Assembly (NCBI GenBank): GCA_964501415.1
Contig: CAZCSL010000011.1
Span: 1-44,309, forward strand
DNA: 44,309 bases
Direction: 5' to 3'
Source: B1SED10-225 sp964501415
GTDB lineage: Bacteria > Bacillota_I > Bacilli_A > Izemoplasmatales > Izemoplasmataceae
Within the stretch, counting starts at the first letter, position 1. The number at the start of each line of letters is the position of its first letter. Shown piece by piece: positions 6,816 to 14,847 of the stretch. The notes beneath the pieces are model-generated. The model did no database searches and was not told where the DNA came from. It was given only the letters and a program-made list of their open reading frames with translations. The translations under genes were made by a program, and so were the position numbers.

Positions 6816-8124
6816 ATTCATCACATCCATATTTTATTATGACTGCCTTTATTTTTTCTATGGCTTGGTGCATACTCGTCTCATCTTCACAACTGATGGT
6901 AATTCTTACGACTGGTTCGGTGCCGCTTGGGCGGATTAACACCAACGAAGGTTCTTTAAGCGATGATTTAACTTCTTGTATCGTTTTTAACACCGCCTCA
7001 TGTGTACATACGCTTTTATCGACGTTTTTAACGTTGACCATCTTTTGTGGAAACATCTTTACATCGGCAATCAACTGAGCTAAGGATTGTTTTTCTTCTT
7101 GCAAAACGTGAAGCAGCTGAGTAGCGATAAATATACCATCGCCTGTGGGCAGTAATTCTGGGATGATGATATGACCGCTATTCTCACCACCGATAGAAAG
7201 TTTTTTATCAAGCAACGCTTTTAAAACGTATTTGTCACCCACATCGGTTCTAATCACATCAATGCCTTGTTTATTAAAAGCATCCACAATTCCAGGATTA
7301 GACATTTTTGTTAAAACAACGGTGTTTTTGTTTAAACGTTGTTGCTTTTTTAACCATGTGGCTAAGACGTAAATAATCAAGTCCCCATCCACAATGTTCC
7401 CTTGATGATCAACGGCTAAAACGCGGTCGCCATCGCCATCAAAGGCAAACCCAATATCGAGTTTGTGTTCGATGACGTTTTGTTTTAAGCTTTCCATATA
7501 AGTAGAGCCACATTGGTCGTTGATGTTACGTCCATCAGGGGTGATATTGAACAGCTTCACCTCATCCACCATCGGGGTCAAAAGCTCAGGGGCAAGTTCA
7601 AAGGTAGCTCCATGCGCCATATCCAAGCCCATAGCGACATGTACTTTTTGCGTTGCCCATGGCTTATAAATAGAACGGTAAAGCGCCTTGGGTGCTTCGG
7701 TTTGATAGATAGAAGCCATATCACGATGATTTTCGCATACTTTACCATCAATAAAGGCTTCGATGCGCTCTTCTTCTCTTGGCGTCAATTTATAGCCTTG
7801 GTTGAACAGTTTAATCCCATTGTCTGTATAAGGGTTATGTGAGGCCGTAATCATAACGGCTAATTTTTTGTGGTAATAACTATAATAAGCAAGTGCTGGG
7901 GTTGGTAAAACCCCTGCATCATAAACCGTGACACCACAAGCACGGGCGCCATCACTTAAGGCATGTAAAAAAGCCGTACTACTTTCACGCGTATCTTTTG
8001 CGATTACTATTTCTGAGACGTTAAATGTCGATTTGATGCTTTCTCCAATCGCTTTGGCCATCACGGTCGTTAAGTTTTCTCCTACGGTCCCGCGAATACC
8101 ATCGGTGCCAAAATATTTCCCCAT
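6805..8124 (-). CDS. glmM: Phosphoglucosamine mutase
   Basis: The 439-residue alpha-D-phosphohexomutase begins MGKYFGTDGIRG. It has the active-site phosphoserine loop TASHNPYTDNG, the metal loop DGDGDR and the C-terminal phosphate-binding RPSGTEPVVRI. It interconverts glucosamine-6-P and glucosamine-1-P. Length is normal for GlmM, and its place between glmS and glmU separates it from generic phosphomannomutases. AGGAGG lies before the ATG, 16 nt after the glmS stop. Confidence 0.97.
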   Translation of the reverse strand: MGKYFGTDGIRGTVGENLTTVMAKAIGESIKSTFNVSEIVIAKDTRESSTAFLHALSDGARACGVTVYDAGVLPTPALAYYSYYHKKLAVMITASHNPYTDNGIKLFNQGYKLTPREEERIEAFIDGKVCENHRDMASIYQTEAPKALYRSIYKPWATQKVHVAMGLDMAHGATFELAPELLTPMVDEVKLFNITPDGRNINDQCGSTYMESLKQNVIEHKLDIGFAFDGDGDRVLAVDHQGNIVDGDLIIYVLATWLKKQQRLNKNTVVLTKMSNPGIVDAFNKQGIDVIRTDVGDKYVLKALLDKKLSIGGENSGHIIIPELLPTGDGIFIATQLLHVLQEEKQSLAQLIADVKMFPQKMVNVKNVDKSVCTHEAVLKTIQEVKSSLKEPSLVLIRPSGTEPVVRITISCEDETSMHQAIEKIKAVIIKYGCDEYEA

Positions 8125-8140
8125 CCTTATGCCTCCTTCA

Positions 8141-9925
8141 TTATTCTACGGTTACACTTTTTGCCAGATTTCTAGGTTTGTCGATATCGTAACCATTAAC
8201 CAATGCGGCATAATAAGCAATCAATTGCGTTGGTATCACCATTAAAAGCGGTGCTAAGTTGGGCATGATATCTGGAATCAACAAAGATTCACCGTTTTCA
8301 GCCAAACTTTCAGTCGCAATGGTAATCGTATTGGCCCCGCGACTCTTCGCTTCATTTAAGTTACTTCTAGTCAATGCCGCCATCTTAGGCTGTGAGATTA
8401 ATGCAATTACGGGTGTGCCTTCTTCGATGAGCGCTATCGTACCGTGCTTAAGTTCTCCAGAAGCAAACCCTTCGGTTTGAATATAAGAAATTTCCTTAAG
8501 CTTTAAAGCCGCCTCCAAGGCAACCATATAATCAAGGCCTCGTCCGATATAAAAACAATCCCGCTTGTTTAAAAGACTTTCTACAATCGGTTTATAAGTT
8601 TGATATTTTTCTAACAATGTATCCATGGATGATGCTACTTTTGATAGTTCTGTTTTTAAATCAAACGACTGGTCCGACAAAGCGTATGAAAGAATTGCCA
8701 ATACTGCGATTTGAGCGGTATACGCTTTGGTTGAAGCTACCGCAATTTCTGGGCCAGCGTGGATGTTTAAAAACATATCGGCTTCACGAGCCAACGTCGA
8801 TGTCCTAACGTTACTGAGCGTTAAAACGGGATAATCGTATTTTCTTAGATGCAGCAAACAAGCTCTTAAATCAGCGGTCTCCCCACTTTGAGAAATCATC
8901 AAGAAAAACGGACTTCCCTTTAACAAAGGCGTCTCATAAGCGAATTCCGAGGCGATATGCACCTCACAAGGGATCTCAGCCCATTGTTCAAACAAGCGTT
9001 TTGCGACCATGCCGGCATGCATTGAAGTACCCGCCGCTAAAATATGGATTCTATCGTGGGCTTTAATGGTTTCAATCATCTTAGCGTCTATAGTTATGTC
9101 GTTCTTATCAAAGTACTTATTCAAAATCTTACGAATAACCGCAGGTTGTTCATGTATTTCTTTTAACATGAAATGATCAAAAGCGCCTTTTTCACTGGAA
9201 ATATCATCCATATCTATCGTTTCTAAGCGGTAGGATTTAGGCTGTTCATGTAAATCAAAAATATCAAATCCTTCTTTTGTAATCCGCACAAAACTTTTAT
9301 CCTCCAAAGCCACATACGTTTTGGCCGTGGGAATCAAAGCCATCATATCTGAAGCAACTAAAACCCCAGCGTCACTTTTACCCATCAACAGTGGACTTTT
9401 GTGCTTTGCGGCATACAAAGACTCAGGCTGGTTTTTATCAACGATTAAAAGCGCATAAGAGCCTTCCAATAAATGCAAGGTTTCTAAAATCGCTTGATTT
9501 ACCGGCTTGGCTTGAGAGACAAAATGCTCAATCAAGTTCGCAATAATCTCTGTATCGGTTTCACTTTTAAACGTATAATCATTTAAATACGTGTTTTTAA
9601 GCGTTAGATAATTATCGATAACCCCATTGTGTACGACGACAAAACGCCCACTAAATGAAGCGTGTGGGTGTGCGTTTTCTTTTGTCACCTTACCATGGGT
9701 TGCCCAGCGCGTATGACCGATTGCAAAGTTACTATCGATAATATTTACTTGTTTTTCTAAGGCCTCAATACGGCCCTTCACTTTAATTAATGTATGATCT
9801 TTTACTTGCTCATCATAAACACTCATACCAGCAGAATCATAACCGCGGTACTCAAGTTTTTTAAGTCCATTTAATACTATTTCCTTGGCATTCTCATCCC
9901 CAAGGTAACCTACAATGCCACACAT
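8141..9925 (-). CDS. glmS: Glutamine--fructose-6-phosphate aminotransferase
   Basis: The 594-residue enzyme has an N-terminal class II glutamine amidotransferase domain and two SIS domains. The start at 9923-9925 is fixed by the required N-terminal Cys (MCGIVGYLG; Cys2 is the nucleophile) and by GGGGGA upstream; the open frame continues 8 codons further but would bury this Cys. Other markers are HTRWATHG, the SIS motifs SQSGETAD and STKAYTAQ, and the C-terminal KPRNLAKSVTVE ending. It makes glucosamine-6-P, the first committed step to UDP-GlcNAc. Its own promoter lies about 46 nt upstream, and that gap is too short for a glmS ribozyme. First gene of glmS-glmM-glmU. Confidence 0.97.
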   Translation of the reverse strand: MCGIVGYLGDENAKEIVLNGLKKLEYRGYDSAGMSVYDEQVKDHTLIKVKGRIEALEKQVNIIDSNFAIGHTRWATHGKVTKENAHPHASFSGRFVVVHNGVIDNYLTLKNTYLNDYTFKSETDTEIIANLIEHFVSQAKPVNQAILETLHLLEGSYALLIVDKNQPESLYAAKHKSPLLMGKSDAGVLVASDMMALIPTAKTYVALEDKSFVRITKEGFDIFDLHEQPKSYRLETIDMDDISSEKGAFDHFMLKEIHEQPAVIRKILNKYFDKNDITIDAKMIETIKAHDRIHILAAGTSMHAGMVAKRLFEQWAEIPCEVHIASEFAYETPLLKGSPFFLMISQSGETADLRACLLHLRKYDYPVLTLSNVRTSTLAREADMFLNIHAGPEIAVASTKAYTAQIAVLAILSYALSDQSFDLKTELSKVASSMDTLLEKYQTYKPIVESLLNKRDCFYIGRGLDYMVALEAALKLKEISYIQTEGFASGELKHGTIALIEEGTPVIALISQPKMAALTRSNLNEAKSRGANTITIATESLAENGESLLIPDIMPNLAPLLMVIPTQLIAYYAALVNGYDIDKPRNLAKSVTVE

Positions 9926-9970
9926 CTTATTCCCCCAAACATTAGACATTAATCATGGTGCACGCATTTA

Positions 9971-10000
9971 ATTATAGCATAATCCAATCCTTGGGTGCAA
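9971..10000 (-). promoter_or_regulatory. Promoter of glmS-glmM-glmU
   Basis: Extended -10 TGCTATAAT (9971-9979) with TTGCAC (9995-10000) 18 nt further up as a partial -35. It abuts the end of the preceding ABC permease gene. The expected transcript start leaves only about 40 nt of leader. Confidence 0.7.
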
Positions 10001-10002
10001 TC

Positions 10003-10734
10003 TCATAACAAAGATTTTAAACGAGCGTATGCATAAGTGAAACCTAGCAGTAAAAAGGACAACAATAGATTTAAAGCCGGATGGTTCAGATAAGCCAACG
10101 CTTGCTTAGGCGTCTGAGCCACATAGGACAAAAGCAAAAACAGGGTTTTTGCCCCTAAGTTATAATCGTGGAACAAATCGTTATGACTGACATTGATCTC
10201 AACGATTAAATACCCTAAGATAACCAACAATAACCATCCCTTATGTCTGAAAACCACGATAAAAAATATCATCCAAGCCAAAGCGCGTATAGACATCAAA
10301 AAGCTATAAAAAAAGCTTTCTATATGGACAAAATGCGCTTGGAAAAACACCGCTTGGGTATAGATGAAGTGCACGCTTATAAACAAAAACAAAAATATGC
10401 CTGTATGTATCACAAGTAATAAAACAATTTTAACCCCATAGATGACATAAGGTTTAAAGCGCATTAGACAAACGATGTCATGTTTGGGGTTTTCAAACAA
10501 CGCTTCGGTAAAAAACACCATGATCAAAAGCATGCTGATGCGCAAGAAAAAAAGACTTTCTACCAAATAAAGTTTGCCGTACACATCGCTTTGAGACAAC
10601 AGATTGATGAGGTTTCCCCGGGGATGGGTCAAAAAGATATAATAACCGAGATTTAACAACACCAAAACCGTTATGATCAAAACGCTTTTGACATGAAAAA
10701 TACGGTAAAAATAATAATAGATTAGCATCTTCAC
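10003..10734 (-). CDS. ABC-2-like membrane protein (putative transporter permease)
   Basis: The 243-residue protein has six probable membrane spans and little else (N-terminal cytoplasmic stretch, then hydrophobic blocks around residues 18-35, 58-75, 100-125, 145-165, 168-185 and 220-238). This shape fits the permease of an ABC-2-type exporter, but I recognise no family motif. A GTG start (10732-10734) overlaps the TGA of the ATPase gene by 4 nt, so the two are translationally coupled and probably form one transporter. It is the last of four overlapping genes that begin at 12790. Substrate unknown; lipid, peptide or a neighbouring secreted product are all possible. Confidence 0.7.
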   Translation of the reverse strand: MKMLIYYYFYRIFHVKSVLIITVLVLLNLGYYIFLTHPRGNLINLLSQSDVYGKLYLVESLFFLRISMLLIMVFFTEALFENPKHDIVCLMRFKPYVIYGVKIVLLLVIHTGIFLFLFISVHFIYTQAVFFQAHFVHIESFFYSFLMSIRALAWMIFFIVVFRHKGWLLLVILGYLIVEINVSHNDLFHDYNLGAKTLFLLLSYVAQTPKQALAYLNHPALNLLLSFLLLGFTYAYARLKSLL

Positions 10735-11276
10735 AATCGAATCACGCGTTGGTTCTTAAGACCACGAAGGTCATGACTTGAGGCGATGATGATGCTCGTT
10801 TGTTTTTGCCATAAGGCGATTAAAGCTTTGACCGATAAATCATCAAGTGCATGGAACGGTTCATCATATAAAAAGACTTCCTTTTTTTCAAATAGCGCCC
10901 CAAGCAAATAAAGCTTATAACGCGTGCCTTTAGACAATTGATACACACGCTTATCTAAATGCGCTTCTAAAGCAAATAAAAAAACCAACATGTTTTGGTT
11001 AAACCCGCCTTTATTGCCCATCTCATAAATACAATCCAAATAGTCTTTTGCGCGCATGAAAGGTGGCAAATAAGGCTCTGATTCAATAAATAACGTATCT
11101 TTATCAAAGGCGGGTTCAATCTTTGCGTAACTTAGTTTGGCCAACCCTTCTAATAGCGTTGTTTTCCCGGACCCATTTGCCCCTAAAATGATATTGATGC
11201 CCCGATAAAAACTAAGGTTTGAAAACTGGATGGTTTGTCTTTTATAGTGTTTTTCAAAGCGTTTAATTTGTATCAT
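10731..11276 (-). CDS. Short ABC transporter ATP-binding protein
   Basis: At 181 residues it is shorter than the usual 210-240. It has a Walker A (GANGSGKTTLLE, about residue 33), a divergent signature LSKGTRYKL (LSGGQ equivalent), a Walker B with catalytic Glu (VFLYDEPF) and a switch His (ASSHD). The region between Walker A and the signature is compressed, with a weak Q-loop. It should energise the membrane protein encoded next. The ATG (11274-11276) overlaps the preceding gene by 14 nt. Heme exporter CcmA and bacitracin-type exporters have similarly small ATPases, but nothing here identifies the cargo. Confidence 0.85.
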   Translation of the reverse strand: MIQIKRFEKHYKRQTIQFSNLSFYRGINIILGANGSGKTTLLEGLAKLSYAKIEPAFDKDTLFIESEPYLPPFMRAKDYLDCIYEMGNKGGFNQNMLVFLFALEAHLDKRVYQLSKGTRYKLYLLGALFEKKEVFLYDEPFHALDDLSVKALIALWQKQTSIIIASSHDLRGLKNQRVIRL

Positions 11277-12162
11277 CGATTTGGCCCTCTTGAATTAAGG
11301 GTTCGTTCTCACTTACCAGTAAATGACTTCTGATATAAGGAAAACTTTGTACGTATAAAGTGCCTTTAGATGTATCGATATGGATGGGATAACGATGGAG
11401 CAAGCATGTCTTTTGAGGATACTCAAAAGGCACCAACAAAGTCTTAGTAGCGTTTGCCTTGAGCTTTAGGGGCAAAGATATCGGTTCGTTTTTTGCTTTA
11501 AAGGCATAGTAATCCTCAGCCTTAATCCTGGTATCAGAACGCTTTTCTTGATATAAAAAGACAAAATCTGGGTCGATAAAAAGGCATGCTGAAAATACGT
11601 CGATACTTTCAATCCAATGCGTTTTTTCATCATCATTGTAAAGCTCTATGACAAAACCTAGTGAGGTAACCCCATACCCTAAAGAACCGGCTACATTATG
11701 AATTTGCCGATAAGAAAGCTTTTCGATCTCATGGTTTTCATAGACAAAACTCAAGGGACCGATCGGTAAAATAATCGTGGTACCATCGATTAGGTGCAGC
11801 TTCAAATCATCGTGAAATTGCTCATAGCCTTCATTTAATAAATGGGGTACGCGTAAAGTAAGATTAACCCTTAAAGCCTTTAGCCCTTTAAGCGTCGTAT
11901 CGTGTTTTTGCATTTCTAACACATCAAAACGCAAGGGGTCTTTCGCTTTTAGAACCACACTGTCAATGAGCTCTTTTTTAAAATATTCAACGTTGATAAG
12001 ATAAAATTCAAGACTAAATGTGTCATCCACCTCGTTTACTGAGACAATGGTTTCTTTGGGGATAATAACGGCTGATTTAGGATTTGAATTAAGATAAAAA
12101 CGCGTCCACAAAAGCATCGCAAGCATCAAAACCAACAAGGCGATAAGTCCCCATTTAATCAT
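11263..12162 (-). CDS. Membrane-anchored extracytoplasmic protein, unrecognised
   Basis: The 299-residue protein has one N-terminal membrane helix (MIKWGLIALLVLMLAMLLW) and then a long, mostly beta-type domain outside the cell, with no lipobox. I recognise no family. I chose the ATG at 12160-12162 because AAGGAACGATTGG precedes it; the frame extends 8 codons further. It overlaps the stop of the preceding gene by 8 nt, and its own end overlaps the ATPase start, so it belongs to the transporter operon. It may be an accessory or partner that handles a substrate outside the membrane, in the way of MacA-like or YtrF-like partners, but this is inference from position only. Confidence 0.65.
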   Translation of the reverse strand: MIKWGLIALLVLMLAMLLWTRFYLNSNPKSAVIIPKETIVSVNEVDDTFSLEFYLINVEYFKKELIDSVVLKAKDPLRFDVLEMQKHDTTLKGLKALRVNLTLRVPHLLNEGYEQFHDDLKLHLIDGTTIILPIGPLSFVYENHEIEKLSYRQIHNVAGSLGYGVTSLGFVIELYNDDEKTHWIESIDVFSACLFIDPDFVFLYQEKRSDTRIKAEDYYAFKAKNEPISLPLKLKANATKTLLVPFEYPQKTCLLHRYPIHIDTSKGTLYVQSFPYIRSHLLVSENEPLIQEGQIDDTN

Positions 12163-12790
12163 CCAATCGTTCCTTGATGATGGCATAGTATTCTGTGGTT
12201 AAGGTGAACACTTCCCATCCGCCCTCGCGTACGTTTCTAAAAAACCGGTACTGTCTGCCCACACCATTACTGATGCGACCCTCACCATAAACGGCGATAT
12301 GCAAACTCGTCATCGGATCGATTTCGATATCGATATCAATTTTTTCTTCTAAGGTTTTTTCACTTTCATAACTAAAGTCTAGTTCAATTTCTCTGTCTAA
12401 ACCCGCTTGGAACTTAGATATGTTTCCACTGATATCAACACCGATGGATCCACTCGCAGACAATTGTTTTGCACTTTGTTCAGTGGTTTTAAAACTGTAG
12501 TTTTGCAAGATGGGCGTGGTACCATCATTTTCGATGCGATAAAGCGTCTCTTTTTTGAATGTCACCGGTTCATGATTCATGTGCGTAACGGTCCGCCAAC
12601 CCCAAAACCGTCTTCCTTCTAATTGATCGTAAAGCTGAATATAATCAAAATCGGTGAAATCACGCAACAGTTTTGCGCTTTGGTTTTCAAAGCTGATATC
12701 TTGGTACTGTTGGTAAGCCGAAGCGGATACCTCTTTTGTGGTTGTCGATGATAAGATGATCAAAAGTACCAATAAACCTATTATTTTCAT
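12155..12790 (-). CDS. Secreted beta-rich protein, unrecognised
   Basis: The 211-residue protein begins with a Sec signal peptide (about residues 1-24, cleavage near VSASA). After residue 75 it shows alternating polar/hydrophobic strands rich in Ser, Thr and acidic residues: an N-D-G-T-T-P turn, a strand with SASGSIGVDISG, then FQAGLDREIELDFSYESEKT, then a strand ending in a Pro (IDPMTSLHIAVYG). The order of these elements resembles aerolysin/ETX-MTX2 beta-proteins, but I cannot confirm that by eye. It is the first gene of the four-gene locus, with GGAGG before its ATG, and follows a terminator. It could be the cargo, a sensor or a binding partner of the ABC exporter. Confidence 0.65.
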   Translation of the reverse strand: MKIIGLLVLLIILSSTTTKEVSASAYQQYQDISFENQSAKLLRDFTDFDYIQLYDQLEGRRFWGWRTVTHMNHEPVTFKKETLYRIENDGTTPILQNYSFKTTEQSAKQLSASGSIGVDISGNISKFQAGLDREIELDFSYESEKTLEEKIDIDIEIDPMTSLHIAVYGEGRISNGVGRQYRFFRNVREGGWEVFTLTTEYYAIIKERLDD

Positions 12791-12840
12791 ATCATAACCT
12801 CCTCACTACTATGATTGGCAAAGTGGCTTGATATTACTAA

Positions 12841-12873
12841 TAAAAAAAACAAAAGACTACTCTGTCTTTTGTT
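12841..12873 (-). terminator. Terminator of the nadD-nadE-mnmA-patatin unit
   Basis: Minus-strand stem AACAAAAGAC/GTCTTTTGTT with a 6-nt loop, followed by eight T. It overlaps the patatin stop codon and separates that operon from the four-gene ABC locus. Confidence 0.85.
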
Positions 12874-13687
12874 TCCATGTTTTGATTGCTTCCTCTGCGT
12901 CGTTATACCCAAGGTCAAATCGCGCTTGAAGATGTTCTTTTTTAAAATCCAGTATGCCATGTAAGTTTTTCTTCGGATAAATATAGTTCATCTTAACACC
13001 ATCAATACTATCTTTTCGGCGCATGTTTTTAAGGGAAAAGCGAAACAGATCGATTACGATAACCTCATCGCAGCCTGCATCGATTAAAGGCTTATAAGGG
13101 GTGTTATCCAAAAGGCCCCCATCCAAATACGTTTTCCCCTCAATTTCAACAGGCTTAAACGCTACAGGCAACGCACAAGACGCGATTAGATTGGCATGTA
13201 TTTGTTGGTCATCCATGCCTTTTAAATTACGATATTCAATATGTTTTTCTCGTTCAAACAGGTTTTTGATATTGGTCTTAATGGCTTCAGTTAGTGAGTG
13301 CTTTTTTTCTGCGACAAACGAAAGCGCAATATAAATATCCTTTTTACGTAACACCTCAAAATCAAGCATCTCGTCCATGATGATTTCAAGTTTATCGGTT
13401 TTAAACGCACCATCGGTGATTAACTTAACGTTTTCTTTGACCAACATGTTCAACCAAGAAGCATCTTTGGTAAAAAGAGAATCCTCTTTTAGGTTTAGCC
13501 AAAGTTCTTCGGCTTCATCAAGCGCATCCATCGCTAATAAACACGCATTCAAACTACCTACTGAAACCCCGCTTATCGCATGGATATCATCCAAATATCC
13601 ATGGATTTTCAAAGCTTTTAAAGCGCCAATTTGATAGGCACCCCTTGCACCACCGCCGGCTAGGGCGATTCCCCGTTTCAAACTCAT
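12857..13687 (-). CDS. Patatin-like phospholipase (RssA/YlbK-type)
   Basis: A 276-residue cytoplasmic Ser-Asp hydrolase. It has the oxyanion loop GGGARGAYQIG (residues about 11-21), the nucleophile elbow GVSVGS (Ser in GxSxG, about residue 43) and the catalytic Asp in DGGLLDN (about residue 190). Family members deacylate phospholipids or related esters. No signal peptide or transmembrane segment is seen. It is the last gene of the nadD-nadE-mnmA unit, 14 nt after mnmA, and is followed by a terminator. All catalytic residues are present, so activity is likely; the physiological substrate is unknown. Confidence 0.9.
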   Translation of the reverse strand: MSLKRGIALAGGGARGAYQIGALKALKIHGYLDDIHAISGVSVGSLNACLLAMDALDEAEELWLNLKEDSLFTKDASWLNMLVKENVKLITDGAFKTDKLEIIMDEMLDFEVLRKKDIYIALSFVAEKKHSLTEAIKTNIKNLFEREKHIEYRNLKGMDDQQIHANLIASCALPVAFKPVEIEGKTYLDGGLLDNTPYKPLIDAGCDEVIVIDLFRFSLKNMRRKDSIDGVKMNYIYPKKNLHGILDFKKEHLQARFDLGYNDAEEAIKTWKQKTE

Positions 13688-13701
13688 CTTTTCTTATCCT
13701 C

Positions 13702-14832
13702 CTAATACTTTAATCGTTCATTTTCTTTATATACCGTCTTAATGATGCCGCCACCTAAACATATTTCACCCTCATAAAAGACACACGATTGTCCCGGTGT
13801 AACCGCCCGAATCGGTTTTTTGAAAAGCACATGCCACGCATCGTCCACATATTGCACCTCAACATCATGGTCTTTTTGACGATAACGAAATTTAGCACTT
13901 AGTTGTTTTTTTTCAATATCGGTATCACCGATGATATTAACGTCTTCTAAGACACAACGTGTGGCATAAAGCCGCTTATGATGATATCCTTGGCCAACGA
14001 TTAACTGATTGGTTTTTAAATCCTTACCTACCACAAACCACGGCTCATCGCTATAACCCTTAAGCCCGCCAATACCAAGGCCTTTGCGTTGACCGATGGT
14101 ATAATGCATCAATCCTTGGTGAGTCGCAATCTTTTTATTATCTAGGGTCACGATATCGCCAGGTTGCGCAGGCAAATAGTTTTTTAAAAACTCATTAAAC
14201 TGTCTTTCGCCGATAAAACATATACCCGTGGAATCTTTTTTCTCTGCGGTTGGCAGTTGGTTGTCTTTGGCGATTTTTCGTACGGTTTTTTTATCTAAGT
14301 GTCCAATCGGAAAAAGCACATTATCGAGTTGTGATGCGCTAAGTTGTGAGAGAAAATACGTTTGATCTTTATTTTGATCGACGCCCCTTAATAATTTTAA
14401 ATCCTTATTAGACCTATCTATTCGGGCGTAATGTCCCATGGCAATGTAATCGGCCCCTAGGTTTTTTGCATGGGCTTTAAAGGCATCAAACTTGATGTAT
14501 TTATTGCACATGATATCAGGATTAGGGGTGCGACCACGGCGATATTCTTCTAAAAAATACGAAAAAACATCGTCCCAATATTCTTCGATAAAATCGACGC
14601 GTTCTAAAGGTATCCCCAGATGATCAGCCACTTTTTTTGCATCCGCAAAATCTTTTTCTTGCGGACAAAGGTCATCTTTTAAATTTGGGTTGCCTAAAAC
14701 ATCGTGATTGGCCATAGAATCCCAATTGACCATGAAAAGTCCAATCACATCATAATTCGCTTGTTTGAGTAAATAAGCCGCGACTGAAGAATCAACGCCA
14801 CCGCTTAAGCCTACTACAACCCGCTTTTTCAT
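13702..14832 (-). CDS. mnmA: tRNA-specific 2-thiouridylase MnmA
   Basis: The 376-residue enzyme begins with the PP-loop GLSGGVDSSVAAYLL. Catalytic cysteines are present in the conserved NPDIMCNKYIKF and GICFIGER segments, and the tRNA-binding TYFLSQ and HYTIGQRKGLGIGG motifs follow. It thiolates U34 at C2 in tRNA-Lys, -Glu and -Gln, using sulfur from a desulfurase system not found in this window. Length is normal. It sits 15 nt after nadE, and the ATG has GGATGATGACCC upstream. Confidence 0.96.
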   Translation of the reverse strand: MKKRVVVGLSGGVDSSVAAYLLKQANYDVIGLFMVNWDSMANHDVLGNPNLKDDLCPQEKDFADAKKVADHLGIPLERVDFIEEYWDDVFSYFLEEYRRGRTPNPDIMCNKYIKFDAFKAHAKNLGADYIAMGHYARIDRSNKDLKLLRGVDQNKDQTYFLSQLSASQLDNVLFPIGHLDKKTVRKIAKDNQLPTAEKKDSTGICFIGERQFNEFLKNYLPAQPGDIVTLDNKKIATHQGLMHYTIGQRKGLGIGGLKGYSDEPWFVVGKDLKTNQLIVGQGYHHKRLYATRCVLEDVNIIGDTDIEKKQLSAKFRYRQKDHDVEVQYVDDAWHVLFKKPIRAVTPGQSCVFYEGEICLGGGIIKTVYKENERLKY

Positions 14833-14847
14833 GGGTCATCATCCTTA

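Noticed and set aside
9926..10000. glmS ribozyme
   Set aside because: The gap between promoter and start codon is too short and no conserved ribozyme core is visible.
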